Notes: generated from the sequence alone by a model not told the origin. Positions 35,282 to 43,277 are shown, counted from the stretch's first letter. The stretch: 46,059 nt of DNA from Arthrobacter sp. SO3 (GCF_020532825.1 NZ_MQTS01000066.1:1-46059); one strand, 5' to 3'. Numbers and translations are program-made.

Positions 35282-36763
35282 ATGTCTAACGACCACATTT
35301 ACAGTTCCATCGTCATCGGCGCCGGCTTCGGAGGCCTGGGCCAGGGAGCCCAGTTCGTGCAGGAAGGCGTCGAGGACTTCCTGATCCTTGAGCGCGGCAC
35401 CGACGTCGGAGGTGTCTGGCGCGAGAACACCTACCCGGGCGCCGCCTGCGACACCCAGGCCCTGGTGTACTGCTACAGCTATTTCCTCAACCTGAAGGTT
35501 TCCCGGCTGTTCGCCGGCCAGGAGGAACTCCAGGGTTACCTGCGTTCCCTGGTGGAGGAATTCGGCCTGGCCAAGCACATCCGCTTCGGCCAGAACATCA
35601 CCGCCACCGAATGGGACCAGGACCGCAGCCTCTGGACCGTGCACACCGCAGACGGCTCGCAGTTCCTGACACGTTCCGTCGTGGGAGCCTGGGGCCAGCT
35701 CAATGTGCCCAACATCCCGGACATCCCGGGCCTTGAGTCCTTCGAGGGAGAGGTGTTCCACTCCTCCTCCTGGCGCCACGACCTGGATCTGACCGGCAAG
35801 CGCGTCGCATCCATCGGCTCCGCGGCCACCGCCGTCCAGTACGTGCCCGAGGTCGCCAAGATCGCCGCGAACCTGACGGTGTTCCAGCGCTCGGCCAACT
35901 ACATCCTCCCCCGCGACCAGTACGTCTTCACGGCCGAGGAGACCGCGGCGTTCCTCGCGGACCCCGAGCTTTACCGCACGAAGCGCCAGGAGATCCATGA
36001 GCTCCGCGAAGCCGGATTCGAACGCACCCGCCGCCACAGCGCAGCATCCGAGGAAGGTGTCCAGCAGGCCCGCCAGCACCTCGAGAACCAGGTGGCGGAC
36101 CCGGCCCTGCGGGCCAAGCTCACCCCCGACTACGACTTCGGCTGCAAGCGCATCCTCCGCAGCGATGATTTTTACCCCGCCCTGACCCGCGACAACGTGG
36201 ACCTCGTGACCGAGAAGATCACCGAATACACGCCCCGCGGCATCCGCACGGCAGACGGCGTCGAGCACGAATTCGACGTGATCGTTTACGCCACCGGGTT
36301 CAAGAGCCACGCGTTCCAAGGCTCCATGCGCGTCGCCGGACGCGACGGACTGCTCCTGGATGAGCGGTGGGGCAACGCCCCGGAGGCCTACCTCGGCATC
36401 ACCGTCGACAGCTTCCCCAACCTCTTTATGGTCTACGGGCCGAACACCAACCTGAACCACAACTCCGTGGTGTCAATGCTCGAAGCCCAGCACCGCTACA
36501 TCGCGCAGGCCGTGGAGTACATCGCCGCCGACCCGACGAGGGTGCTGGAAGTTCACCGCGGCGTGCTGGACGATTTCAACGCCCACGTCCAGGAAGAGCT
36601 GGACAAGTCCGCCTTCTCCTCCGAGTGCTCCTCCTGGTACAAGAACGAGGACGGCCGCGTCATCAACAACTGGTCCGGCACCGTCAACGAGTACCGCGCC
36701 CACACCCAGGACCTCCAGCTCGAGGACTACCTCCAGCTGGCCGCGACCGGTTCGGGTAAGTGA
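35282..36763 (+). CDS. Flavin-dependent Baeyer-Villiger monooxygenase
   Basis: 493 aa. The FAD motif is GAGFGG, and both class I BVMO fingerprints are present: GGVWRENTYPGAACD near residues 43-57, and FEGEVFHSSSW (F-x-G-x3-H-x3-W) near 157, here followed by Arg where Pro or Asp is usual. The second nucleotide motif is SIGSAATAVQYVPEVA. Such enzymes insert oxygen next to a ketone using NADPH and O2, giving an ester or lactone. It has a GAGGAGAG ribosome site and ends in a GTGA overlap with the esterase gene. The ketone is unknown; cyclic or linear ketones are both possible. Confidence 0.88.
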   Translation: MSNDHIYSSIVIGAGFGGLGQGAQFVQEGVEDFLILERGTDVGGVWRENTYPGAACDTQALVYCYSYFLNLKVSRLFAGQEELQGYLRSLVEEFGLAKHIRFGQNITATEWDQDRSLWTVHTADGSQFLTRSVVGAWGQLNVPNIPDIPGLESFEGEVFHSSSWRHDLDLTGKRVASIGSAATAVQYVPEVAKIAANLTVFQRSANYILPRDQYVFTAEETAAFLADPELYRTKRQEIHELREAGFERTRRHSAASEEGVQQARQHLENQVADPALRAKLTPDYDFGCKRILRSDDFYPALTRDNVDLVTEKITEYTPRGIRTADGVEHEFDVIVYATGFKSHAFQGSMRVAGRDGLLLDERWGNAPEAYLGITVDSFPNLFMVYGPNTNLNHNSVVSMLEAQHRYIAQAVEYIAADPTRVLEVHRGVLDDFNAHVQEELDKSAFSSECSSWYKNEDGRVINNWSGTVNEYRAHTQDLQLEDYLQLAATGSGK

Positions 36764-37713
36764 CCAGCCAGGATCTGTTCAGCGGAAGGCCCGTAGCCGA
36801 GGACGCGGCAGACGTTCTGGAACGGTTCCGGGCCTCCGGTGGACGCCCGTTCCACACCTACCCCGTGGACGAGGTGCGTGGCATGTACGAGCGCGGCTGT
36901 GCCGCCAACGGTCTCAGCGGCGATCCGCTATTCTCGGTTTCGGATTTCGGGGTGCAGGACTTCGGGGTGCGGGTCTACGAGCCGCGCACCCAGACGGGGC
37001 CGACCGCCGTCGTGCTGTTCCTCCACGGCGGCGGCTGGGTCATGGGAAGCCTCTCCACCCATGACGGGCTGTGCCGGCGCCTGGCTGCCCTCACGGGCCT
37101 GCCGGTCGTGGCGGTGGACTACCGGCTCGCCCCGGAGCACCCCTACCCCGCGGCAATCGAGGACAGCCGTGCGGCGCTGGACTGGCTGTTCAGCGCCGGT
37201 CCGGTCCATGGCCTGGACGTAACCAAGGCCGTCCTGGTCGGTGACAGTGCAGGCGGGCAGCTGGCCGCGGTCCTGGCCATCGAAAACGCGGAAAGCGCCT
37301 ATCCGTGGCCGATCGCGGCGCAGGTCCTCATCTACCCGATGGTCGACCTGACGATGTCTGCCCCGTCCTACAGCCGGGTCACCGAAGGCTTCCCCCTGGT
37401 TGCGGACACCATCGCCTGGTTCGCGGACCACTACCTGCCCGAGGGGATCGACCGGGCGCGGCCGGACATCAGCCCCGCCCTGGCCCAGCTCCCTGCCGGG
37501 CTTGCGCCGGCCTACGTCATCACGGTGGACAACGATCCGCTGGTTGACGAGGGGGCGGACTACGCCGCGGCCCTGGCCCGGGCCGGAACCGAGGTCCAGT
37601 ACCAGCACCTCACCGGATACGCCCACGGACTGCTCACCTCCGCCGGGCGGATCCGGCGCGGCGAACAAACAGTCGCCGACATCGCCGGCTTCATCAGGAA
37701 CCGCACGGCCTGA
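36760..37713 (+). CDS. Alpha/beta hydrolase, HSL-type esterase or lactonase
   Basis: 317 aa from a GTG that overlaps the BVMO stop (GTGA, 36760-36763). Hallmarks of the hormone-sensitive-lipase family: HGGGW (oxyanion hole), YRLAPEHPYPAAIEDSRAAL and the nucleophile motif GDSAGG. The acid is in DNDPLVDEG and the catalytic His in GYAHGLL. It would hydrolyse the ester or lactone made by the BVMO, as the translational coupling suggests. A 17-bp hairpin follows before the semialdehyde dehydrogenase gene. Confidence 0.9.
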   Translation: MTSQDLFSGRPVAEDAADVLERFRASGGRPFHTYPVDEVRGMYERGCAANGLSGDPLFSVSDFGVQDFGVRVYEPRTQTGPTAVVLFLHGGGWVMGSLSTHDGLCRRLAALTGLPVVAVDYRLAPEHPYPAAIEDSRAALDWLFSAGPVHGLDVTKAVLVGDSAGGQLAAVLAIENAESAYPWPIAAQVLIYPMVDLTMSAPSYSRVTEGFPLVADTIAWFADHYLPEGIDRARPDISPALAQLPAGLAPAYVITVDNDPLVDEGADYAAALARAGTEVQYQHLTGYAHGLLTSAGRIRRGEQTVADIAGFIRNRTA

Positions 37714-37749
37714 CCCAGGCTGGGGCCCATCGGGCTGATCAATCGAAGC

Positions 37750-37789
37750 ACGGTGATGGCCCGTCATTTCCCTGACGGGCCATCACCGT
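37750..37789 (+). terminator. 17-bp perfect hairpin between esterase and aldehyde dehydrogenase genes
   Basis: The arm at 37750-37766 pairs perfectly with 37773-37789 around a 6-nt TTTCCC loop. No T-run follows and the next gene starts 26 nt later, so it may attenuate read-through or protect the upstream mRNA rather than end the operon. Confidence 0.6.
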
Positions 37790-37815
37790 CATCCACATTC
37801 TTAGGAAAAGACTCC

Positions 37816-39321
37816 ATGACTACTTCCCTCGCAGGTCCGCCCGCCGTCACGCGCATGCGTGAGGCCGAGCTCCTTGGCTCCGTCCCGAAGGGCCTGCTGA
37901 TCGGCGGGCAGTGGCGCGACGCGTCCGACGGCGGCACCTTTGACGTCCACGACCCGTCCACGGGCGCCGTCCTCGCCACCCTGGCGTCCGCCACGAGCGC
38001 CGACGCCCTCGCCGCGCTCGACGCCGCCGACGCGGTGCAGGCGTCCTGGGCCCGCACCGCGCCGCGGGAACGGGCCGAGATCCTGCGCCGGGCCTTCGAC
38101 CTGGTGACGGCCCGGGCCGGGGACTTCGCCCTGCTGATGACCCTGGAAATGGGCAAACCGCTGGCCGAGGCCCGCGGCGAAGTCACCTACGGCGCCGAAT
38201 TCCTGCGCTGGTTCTCCGAAGAGGCGGTCCGCAACTACGGCCGCTACCTCCCCAGCCCGGAGGGCAAGAACAGGATCCTGGTGCAGAAAAAGCCGGTGGG
38301 CCCGTGCCTGCTGATCACGCCATGGAACTTCCCGCTGGCCATGGCCACCCGCAAGGTGGCCCCGGCCGTCGCCGCCGGCTGCACCATGGTGCTCAAGCCT
38401 GCCCGGCTGACCCCGCTGACCGCTCAGCTCTTCGCGCAGACCATGCTCGACGCCGGCCTGCCCGCCGGGGTGCTCAACGTCGTAGCTTCCGCCAGCGCTT
38501 CCGGCATCTCCGGGCCGCTGCTGGCCGACGCGCGGCTGCGCAAGGTCTCCTTCACCGGCTCCACCCCGGTGGGCAAGCGCCTGATGGCCGACGCCGCCGC
38601 CAACGTGCTGCGCACCTCCATGGAGCTCGGCGGGAACGCGCCCTTCATCGTCTTCGAGGACGCGGACCTGGACAAGGCCGTCGACGGCGCCATGGCCGCC
38701 AAGATGCGGAACATGGGCGAGGCCTGCACCGCGGCGAACCGCTTCCTGGTCCAGGAATCCGTGGCTGCTGAATTCACGCAGAAGTTCGCCGCGGCCATGG
38801 GCGCCCTGACCGTTGGCCGGGGCACCGACCCCGGCAGCCAGGTGGGACCGCTGATCGACGCCGGCGCCCGTGCTGACGTGCACGCCCTGGTGAGCGACGC
38901 CGTCGACGCCGGTGCCACCGCAGTCACCGGCGGCGAACCCGATTCGGGCCCCGGCTACTTCTACCCGCCCACGGTGCTCGCCAACGTGCCCAACGACGCC
39001 GCGATCCTCCGCCAGGAAATCTTCGGCCCCGTCGCCCCGGTCACCACCTTCGCCACCGAGCAGGACGCCATCGCCCTGGCCAACGCCACCGAATACGGCC
39101 TGGCCTCCTACCTGTACAGCCGCGACTTCAACCGGCTGCTGCGGGTGGCCGAACAGATCGAATTCGGCATGGTGGGCTTCAACTCCGGCGTCATCTCCAA
39201 CGCCGCCGCTCCGTTCGGCGGCGTCAAGCACTCCGGACTGGGCCGCGAGGGCGGCGCGGAAGGCATTGCGGAATACACCACCACGCAGTACATCGGCATT
39301 GCCGACCCCTACGCCGGCTGA
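37816..39321 (+). CDS. gabD: Succinate/glutarate semialdehyde dehydrogenase
   Basis: 501 aa, start supported by AGGAAAAG. Catalytic Cys304 in GEACTAANRF and Glu270 in MELGGNAPFIVF; the sequence EDADLDKAVDGAM and the TPWNFPLAMATRKVAPA loop are typical of GabD. It oxidises succinate or glutarate semialdehyde to the diacid. Together with gabT and with the BVMO, esterase and alcohol dehydrogenase it can serve both the amino acid route and an oxovalerate-type intermediate. The following 337 nt hold no gene. Confidence 0.9.
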   Translation: MTTSLAGPPAVTRMREAELLGSVPKGLLIGGQWRDASDGGTFDVHDPSTGAVLATLASATSADALAALDAADAVQASWARTAPRERAEILRRAFDLVTARAGDFALLMTLEMGKPLAEARGEVTYGAEFLRWFSEEAVRNYGRYLPSPEGKNRILVQKKPVGPCLLITPWNFPLAMATRKVAPAVAAGCTMVLKPARLTPLTAQLFAQTMLDAGLPAGVLNVVASASASGISGPLLADARLRKVSFTGSTPVGKRLMADAAANVLRTSMELGGNAPFIVFEDADLDKAVDGAMAAKMRNMGEACTAANRFLVQESVAAEFTQKFAAAMGALTVGRGTDPGSQVGPLIDAGARADVHALVSDAVDAGATAVTGGEPDSGPGYFYPPTVLANVPNDAAILRQEIFGPVAPVTTFATEQDAIALANATEYGLASYLYSRDFNRLLRVAEQIEFGMVGFNSGVISNAAAPFGGVKHSGLGREGGAEGIAEYTTTQYIGIADPYAG

Positions 39322-39658
39322 GCGCTGCGGTTCCGGGCGGGCGACGCGGATCCGGCCCGGAGACGCGGATCCGGCCTGGCGACGCGCAAAATACCGAGCG
39401 CGCCGGAATGACCGCAGCGCGGAGCCGTATTCCGCGTCGCAGGACATTTACCGCAGCGGAATTACTCGCCCAATCGGGCGCGGAATGGATGTGGCGGAGA
39501 TTTGGGGGGCGGCGCGGGCCGGGGCTCCGGGCGGGTAATCCCGGGAGTCGCCTACCGGATAAATGCTAACCATGCTTACTATTGACTCGCATTAGGCACA
39601 TCGGTCTGGAAACTGCTCACTGGGGGCAGCAGAAGCCGTGCCGGAACTGGAGTTTTTC
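39322..39658. other. Gene-free region with 19-nt-period repeats
   Basis: GACGCGGATCCGGCC occurs at 39343 and 39362, and its first six bases again at 39381, all exactly 19 nt apart. From about 39545 the sequence becomes more AT-rich, with a TACTAT box at 39577-39582. This is probably the promoter region of the next gene; no convincing -35 was found. Open frames here look non-coding. Confidence 0.5.
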
Positions 39659-40312
39659 GTGAGCATTGAACAGGAAATGACCCCGCTGAGTGACGCCGAA
39701 CTGATGGCGGAGGCGGGCACCGCGCTGCCGGCCAAGGAAGTGGCCTCCGTCCTGGACCTCAACGCGGACCTGGACCTCGGCCTCAACGCGGCGGCACCGA
39801 TTGACCTCGCCGTCGCGGCCAACGCCAACGTTGCCGCCCCGATCGACGCAGCAGCCTCGGCCAACATCCTGTCCTTCGGTTCGGACGCCCAGGCGCTCTC
39901 CGACCAGGGCGTCATCATCAACCAGGGCATCGACGCCGATGCCAACGCCGACTCCACCCAGGACAGCACGCTCCAGCAGGACTCGGGCAGCACCGACGGC
40001 TCCGACACCGGCACCACCGCCGTCACGGCCGAGGAAAACGCCCTGCCGACCGACGTCCCCGGCGCCCTCAACTCCAACCTGCTGAACGTGAACGTGAACC
40101 TGGACGCCGCCGCCGACATCGCGGCCCCGATCAACGGTGCCGTGGCCGCCAACGCCAACGTCGCCGCCCCGATCGACGCCGCCGTCGCCGCCAACATCGG
40201 CTCAATCGACAGCAACGCCTTCGCCGTCTCGCAGCAGGACGCCATCATCAACCAAAACATTGCGGGCGAAGCCACGGCTACCGCCGACCAGCAGTCCGAC
40301 CTCCGGCAGTAG
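39659..40312 (+). CDS. Acidic Ala/Asn/Asp-rich protein with a 110-residue internal duplication
   Basis: 217 aa from the GTG at 39659 (GGAG 6 nt upstream). Only one Lys, one Arg and two Phe; no Cys, His, Trp or Tyr. The N-terminal 35 residues look like a leader helix (LSDAELMAEAGTALPAKEVA). Residues 33-100 and 143-210 are copies of each other, offset by exactly 110: AANANVAAPIDA at 53 and 163, and IINQ at 86 and 196. A Ser/Thr/Asp linker joins them. No classical signal peptide. It stands 8 nt before a PqqD-M50 membrane protease gene and is likely its substrate or partner. It could also be a structural surface protein. Confidence 0.75.
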   Translation: MSIEQEMTPLSDAELMAEAGTALPAKEVASVLDLNADLDLGLNAAAPIDLAVAANANVAAPIDAAASANILSFGSDAQALSDQGVIINQGIDADANADSTQDSTLQQDSGSTDGSDTGTTAVTAEENALPTDVPGALNSNLLNVNVNLDAAADIAAPINGAVAANANVAAPIDAAVAANIGSIDSNAFAVSQQDAIINQNIAGEATATADQQSDLRQ

Positions 40313-40320
40313 TTCCCCGG

Positions 40321-42786
40321 ATGAGCACACCGCACGGCGGGCCGTCCCTCGCGGACGGCCCGCCGGCCTCCTCTGCGCCGGACTCTTCTGCACCGGTTTC
40401 CTCCCCGCCGACTGTGTCTGCACCTGTTGCCGCCGCCGGCACCCTGCCGGTTCCGGTCCGGGCCGACGGCGTCCAGCTCCTCGGCGAGACCCAGGGCTCC
40501 GGCTACCGCGAGGCGCCCTCGCTGGTCCGCCGCGCCGACGGCCAGACCCTGCAGCTCACCCGGCTGCTGTACATAATCCTCGAGGCGGTCGACGGCACCC
40601 GAGGCGCCGAGGAAATCGCCAGCCACGCCAGCGCCGGATTCGGCAGGCTGGTCAGCGCCGACAATGTCCGGACACTCATCGACTCCCAGCTGCTGCCCCT
40701 GGGACTGCTGCAGCTGGCCGACGGCTCCCAGCCCGAGGTCCGCAAGGCCGACCCGCTGCTCGGGATGAAGTTCCGCTACACCGTCACCGACCCGGAGAGC
40801 ACCCGCCGGATCACCGCCCCCTTCGCCGCGCTCTTCAACCCGCTGGTCGTGATCCTCGTGACCGCGGCCTTCCTCGCCGCCTGCTGGTGGGTGTTCATGG
40901 TGAAGGGCCTGGCGTCCGCCACGCATGAGGCTTTCGCCAACCCCGGCCTGGTGCTGCTGATCCTGGCCGTGACCGTGCTTTCCGCCGGGTTCCACGAGTT
41001 CGGGCACGCTGCCGGCGCACGCCGCGGCGGGGCCACCCCGGGGGCGATGGGCACCGGCCTGTACCTGATCTGGCCCGCGTTCTTCACCGACGTCACCGAT
41101 TCCTACCGGCTGGGCCGGGCCGGCCGCATCCGGACCGACCTCGGCGGCCTCTACTTCAACGCGATCGTCGCCGTCGCCATCATGGGCCTCTGGTGGGCCA
41201 CCGGCTTCGACGCGCTGCTGCTCGTCGTCGTAACCCAGGTGCTGCAGATGGTCCGGCAGCTCATGCCGCTGGTCCGCTTCGACGGCTACCACATCCTCGC
41301 CGACGCGACTGGGGTTCCGGACCTGTTCCAGCGGATCAAACCCACCCTGCTGAGCCTCCTGCCGTGGCGCCGGAAGCAACCGGAGGCGCAGGTCCTCAAG
41401 CCGTGGGCCCGCGCCGTGGTTACGGCCTGGGTCCTCATCACCGTTCCACTGCTGCTCTTCAGCATGGTCATGATGGTCCTGTCGCTGCCGCGGGTGCTCG
41501 GCACCGCGTGGGACAGCGGGCAGAAGCAGTACGCCATGTTCAACCACAGCCTCGCCGGCGGGGACCCCGTCGATGCCGCCGTGCGGATCCTGGCGATCGC
41601 CGCCGTCGCGCTTCCCGTCCTGGGGATCTTCTACATCCTGTTCCGGCTGGGCCGGCAACTGGTCACCGGGCTGTGGCGGAAGACCCGCGGCCGCGCACTC
41701 CAGCGCGGGACCGCTCTTGCCGCGATCGCCGCCGTGGTGGCCGGACTCGCCTGGGCGTGGTGGCCCGGCGCCGAGAGCTACCGGCCCGTCCAGCCCTACG
41801 AGCGCGGCACCCTGGCCGACGCCACCACCGCGATTTTCCCGGCCGGTTCCGCCGCCGGCATGCGGGAGGGCCGCGCCGGCCGGACCGTGGCGCTCTGGCC
41901 CGCGGGCAAGGACAAGCCCACCCGGGAGGACCCGCAGCTGAGCATGGTCCTGGTGCCGCGTGATGCCGGCGCTTCCGGAACGCCGGCGGCGCCGTCGTGG
42001 GTGTTCCCCTTCGACCAGCCGGCCGCGCCCGGGGAGGACGGCAACCAGTCGCTCGCCGTCAACACCACGGACGGATCCGTCGTCTACGACGTCGCCTTCG
42101 CGCTGGTCTGGGCCGACGACGGCGCGGACGTCACCACCCGCAACGAGGCCTACGCGTTCGCCAGCTGCGCGGACTGCGCCGCCGTCGCGGTGGGCTTCCA
42201 GGTGGTGCTGATCGTGGGCCAGACCGACGTGATCGTCCCGGAGAACCTCTCGGCCGCCGCGAACTACAACTGCGTGCGGTGCCTGACCTACGCCCTGGCC
42301 AGCCAGCTGGTCCTCACCCTGGACGGGCCGCTGAGCGCCGACGGCATGACCCGGCTCAACGAGCTCTGGCAGCAGATCGCGGAGTACGGCCGGAACCTGC
42401 AAAACGTGCCGCTCTCGGAGATTCAGGGGCGCCTGGACGCCTTCAAGGTCCAGATCATGGAGGTCATCAAGAGTGACCCCAGCGCCACGCCGGGTGTCGC
42501 GTCCGGCACGGCTCCTGCCACATCGGGGAGTTCGCCGGGGGCCAGCACGAGTGCGAGCCCGGGCGCGAGCCCTTCGGCCACGCCGGGGGCTCCGGGCGCC
42601 ACACCGGGGGCGACTGCGGGCGCTCCCGGGACCGCGCCGGCGCCCGGCGGGACCGCCCCCGCCGCCACTTCCACGGCTACTGCGCCCGCGGGAGCCCAGC
42701 CCACGGAATCCGGAGGAACGGCCACCTCACCGGCTCCCGGACCGACGTCGGCCGCTTCGACGGCCACGGCGCCGCCTGCACCGTAG
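40321..42786 (+). CDS. Polytopic PqqD-like/M50 zinc metalloprotease with cell-wall-type tail
   Basis: 821 aa. Residues 1-45 are disordered. Residues 60-135 resemble a PqqD-type peptide-binding winged helix (REAPSLVRRADGQTLQLTRL). The M50 protease core spans about 165-450 with helices near 172-194 and 208-224. The zinc motif HEFGH is at 225-229, and the third ligand Asp321 is in the LVRFDGYHIL segment. A last membrane helix near 462-482 leads to an outer domain (485-720) with two CxxC pairs (616-619 and 651-654). The final 100 residues are Pro/Ala/Thr/Gly-rich, as in wall-spanning tails. M50 proteases cleave within the membrane. YydH-like relatives mature RiPP peptides, so processing or export of the upstream protein is the working idea. 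Confidence 0.8.
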   Translation: MSTPHGGPSLADGPPASSAPDSSAPVSSPPTVSAPVAAAGTLPVPVRADGVQLLGETQGSGYREAPSLVRRADGQTLQLTRLLYIILEAVDGTRGAEEIASHASAGFGRLVSADNVRTLIDSQLLPLGLLQLADGSQPEVRKADPLLGMKFRYTVTDPESTRRITAPFAALFNPLVVILVTAAFLAACWWVFMVKGLASATHEAFANPGLVLLILAVTVLSAGFHEFGHAAGARRGGATPGAMGTGLYLIWPAFFTDVTDSYRLGRAGRIRTDLGGLYFNAIVAVAIMGLWWATGFDALLLVVVTQVLQMVRQLMPLVRFDGYHILADATGVPDLFQRIKPTLLSLLPWRRKQPEAQVLKPWARAVVTAWVLITVPLLLFSMVMMVLSLPRVLGTAWDSGQKQYAMFNHSLAGGDPVDAAVRILAIAAVALPVLGIFYILFRLGRQLVTGLWRKTRGRALQRGTALAAIAAVVAGLAWAWWPGAESYRPVQPYERGTLADATTAIFPAGSAAGMREGRAGRTVALWPAGKDKPTREDPQLSMVLVPRDAGASGTPAAPSWVFPFDQPAAPGEDGNQSLAVNTTDGSVVYDVAFALVWADDGADVTTRNEAYAFASCADCAAVAVGFQVVLIVGQTDVIVPENLSAAANYNCVRCLTYALASQLVLTLDGPLSADGMTRLNELWQQIAEYGRNLQNVPLSEIQGRLDAFKVQIMEVIKSDPSATPGVASGTAPATSGSSPGASTSASPGASPSATPGAPGATPGATAGAPGTAPAPGGTAPAATSTATAPAGAQPTESGGTATSPAPGPTSAASTATAPPAP

Positions 42787-42884
42787 GAGGCCGGGCAGCG
42801 GAGCCGCGGAGCCGCGGAGGCCGCGGAGGCTGCGGAGGCCAGGCACTTCCAGTGGGGCCCGGATTTCCGGGCATCCGTTCGCCA

Positions 42885-42922
42885 CAGATGGCCGCTATGA
42901 GACCCCTCATGGCGGCCATCTG
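42885..42922 (+). terminator. Long hairpin after the protease gene
   Basis: 17-nt arms at 42885-42901 and 42906-42922 pair with a single G-T mismatch around a 4-nt loop. It lies about 100 nt after the protease stop and before the toxin-antitoxin genes. No clear T-run; probable terminator or end-protecting stem. The preceding 42787-42840 is a slippage-prone GGAGCC/GCGGA repeat. Confidence 0.55.
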
Positions 42923-42975
42923 CTTCATATCGGCGGACCGGCGGCGGCCGGGCATCGTCGCGCTTACTGCGGTTA

Positions 42976-43004
42976 TGTACATTGCGGCGCTGTAGGGTTA
43001 AAAT
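42976..43004 (+). promoter_or_regulatory. Candidate promoter of the toxin-antitoxin genes
   Basis: TGTACA at 42976-42981 and TAAAAT at 42999-43004 are 17 nt apart, and the antitoxin ATG follows the -10 box by 6 nt. This suggests a leaderless transcript. Confidence 0.45.
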
Positions 43005-43010
43005 TTGGTC

Positions 43011-43277
43011 ATGAGCGAGATGTCTGTCACTGACGCGCGAAGCCGGCTCTCCGAGGCAGTCGATACTGCCCGGGTGAACCATGAACCTGTGTATCTCCTG
43101 CGTCGCGGACGTCGAGTCGCAGCATTGATCGACGCCGAGGATCTTGCCAAACTAATCGAGGCGGCCGAAGATCTGGATGATCTCCGGGCGGCCAACGCAG
43201 CGCGGACCGAAATGATCGACACCGGCGAAGGCCCTGTCCCCTGGGATGAAGTCAAGGCGGAACTGGGCCTCGTGTGA
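43011..43277 (+). CDS. Type II antitoxin, Phd/YefM family
   Basis: 88 aa. The N-terminal half is the DNA-binding Phd/YefM fold (SVTDARSRLSEAVDTARVN, then EPVYLLRRGRRVAALIDAED) and the C-terminal half is the toxin-binding helix and tail. It binds and neutralises the RelE toxin encoded next and should repress the shared promoter. It overlaps the toxin start by 4 nt (GTGA). The ATG at 43011 is favoured over a TTG six bases earlier. Confidence 0.9.
   Translation: MSEMSVTDARSRLSEAVDTARVNHEPVYLLRRGRRVAALIDAEDLAKLIEAAEDLDDLRAANAARTEMIDTGEGPVPWDEVKAELGLV

Noticed and set aside
37801-39447. A 548-codon minus-strand frame opposite gabD
   Set aside because: Shadow of an intact aldehyde dehydrogenase gene with catalytic Cys and Glu in place.
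39592-42402. A 936-codon minus-strand frame opposite the acidic protein and the protease
   Set aside because: Repetitive Arg/Gly/Ala content mirrors the low-complexity plus-strand genes. No start signal, no domain; the plus-strand genes carry the M50 motifs.
42787-42840. GGAGCC/GCGGA-rich stretch as a possible CRISPR or REP array
   Set aside because: The units are short, irregular and without spacers; simple slippage repeat.
42473-43033. A 186-codon plus-strand frame over the protease tail and the antitoxin promoter
   Set aside because: Arg/Pro-rich shadow of the low-complexity tail that runs through a hairpin and the antitoxin promoter.
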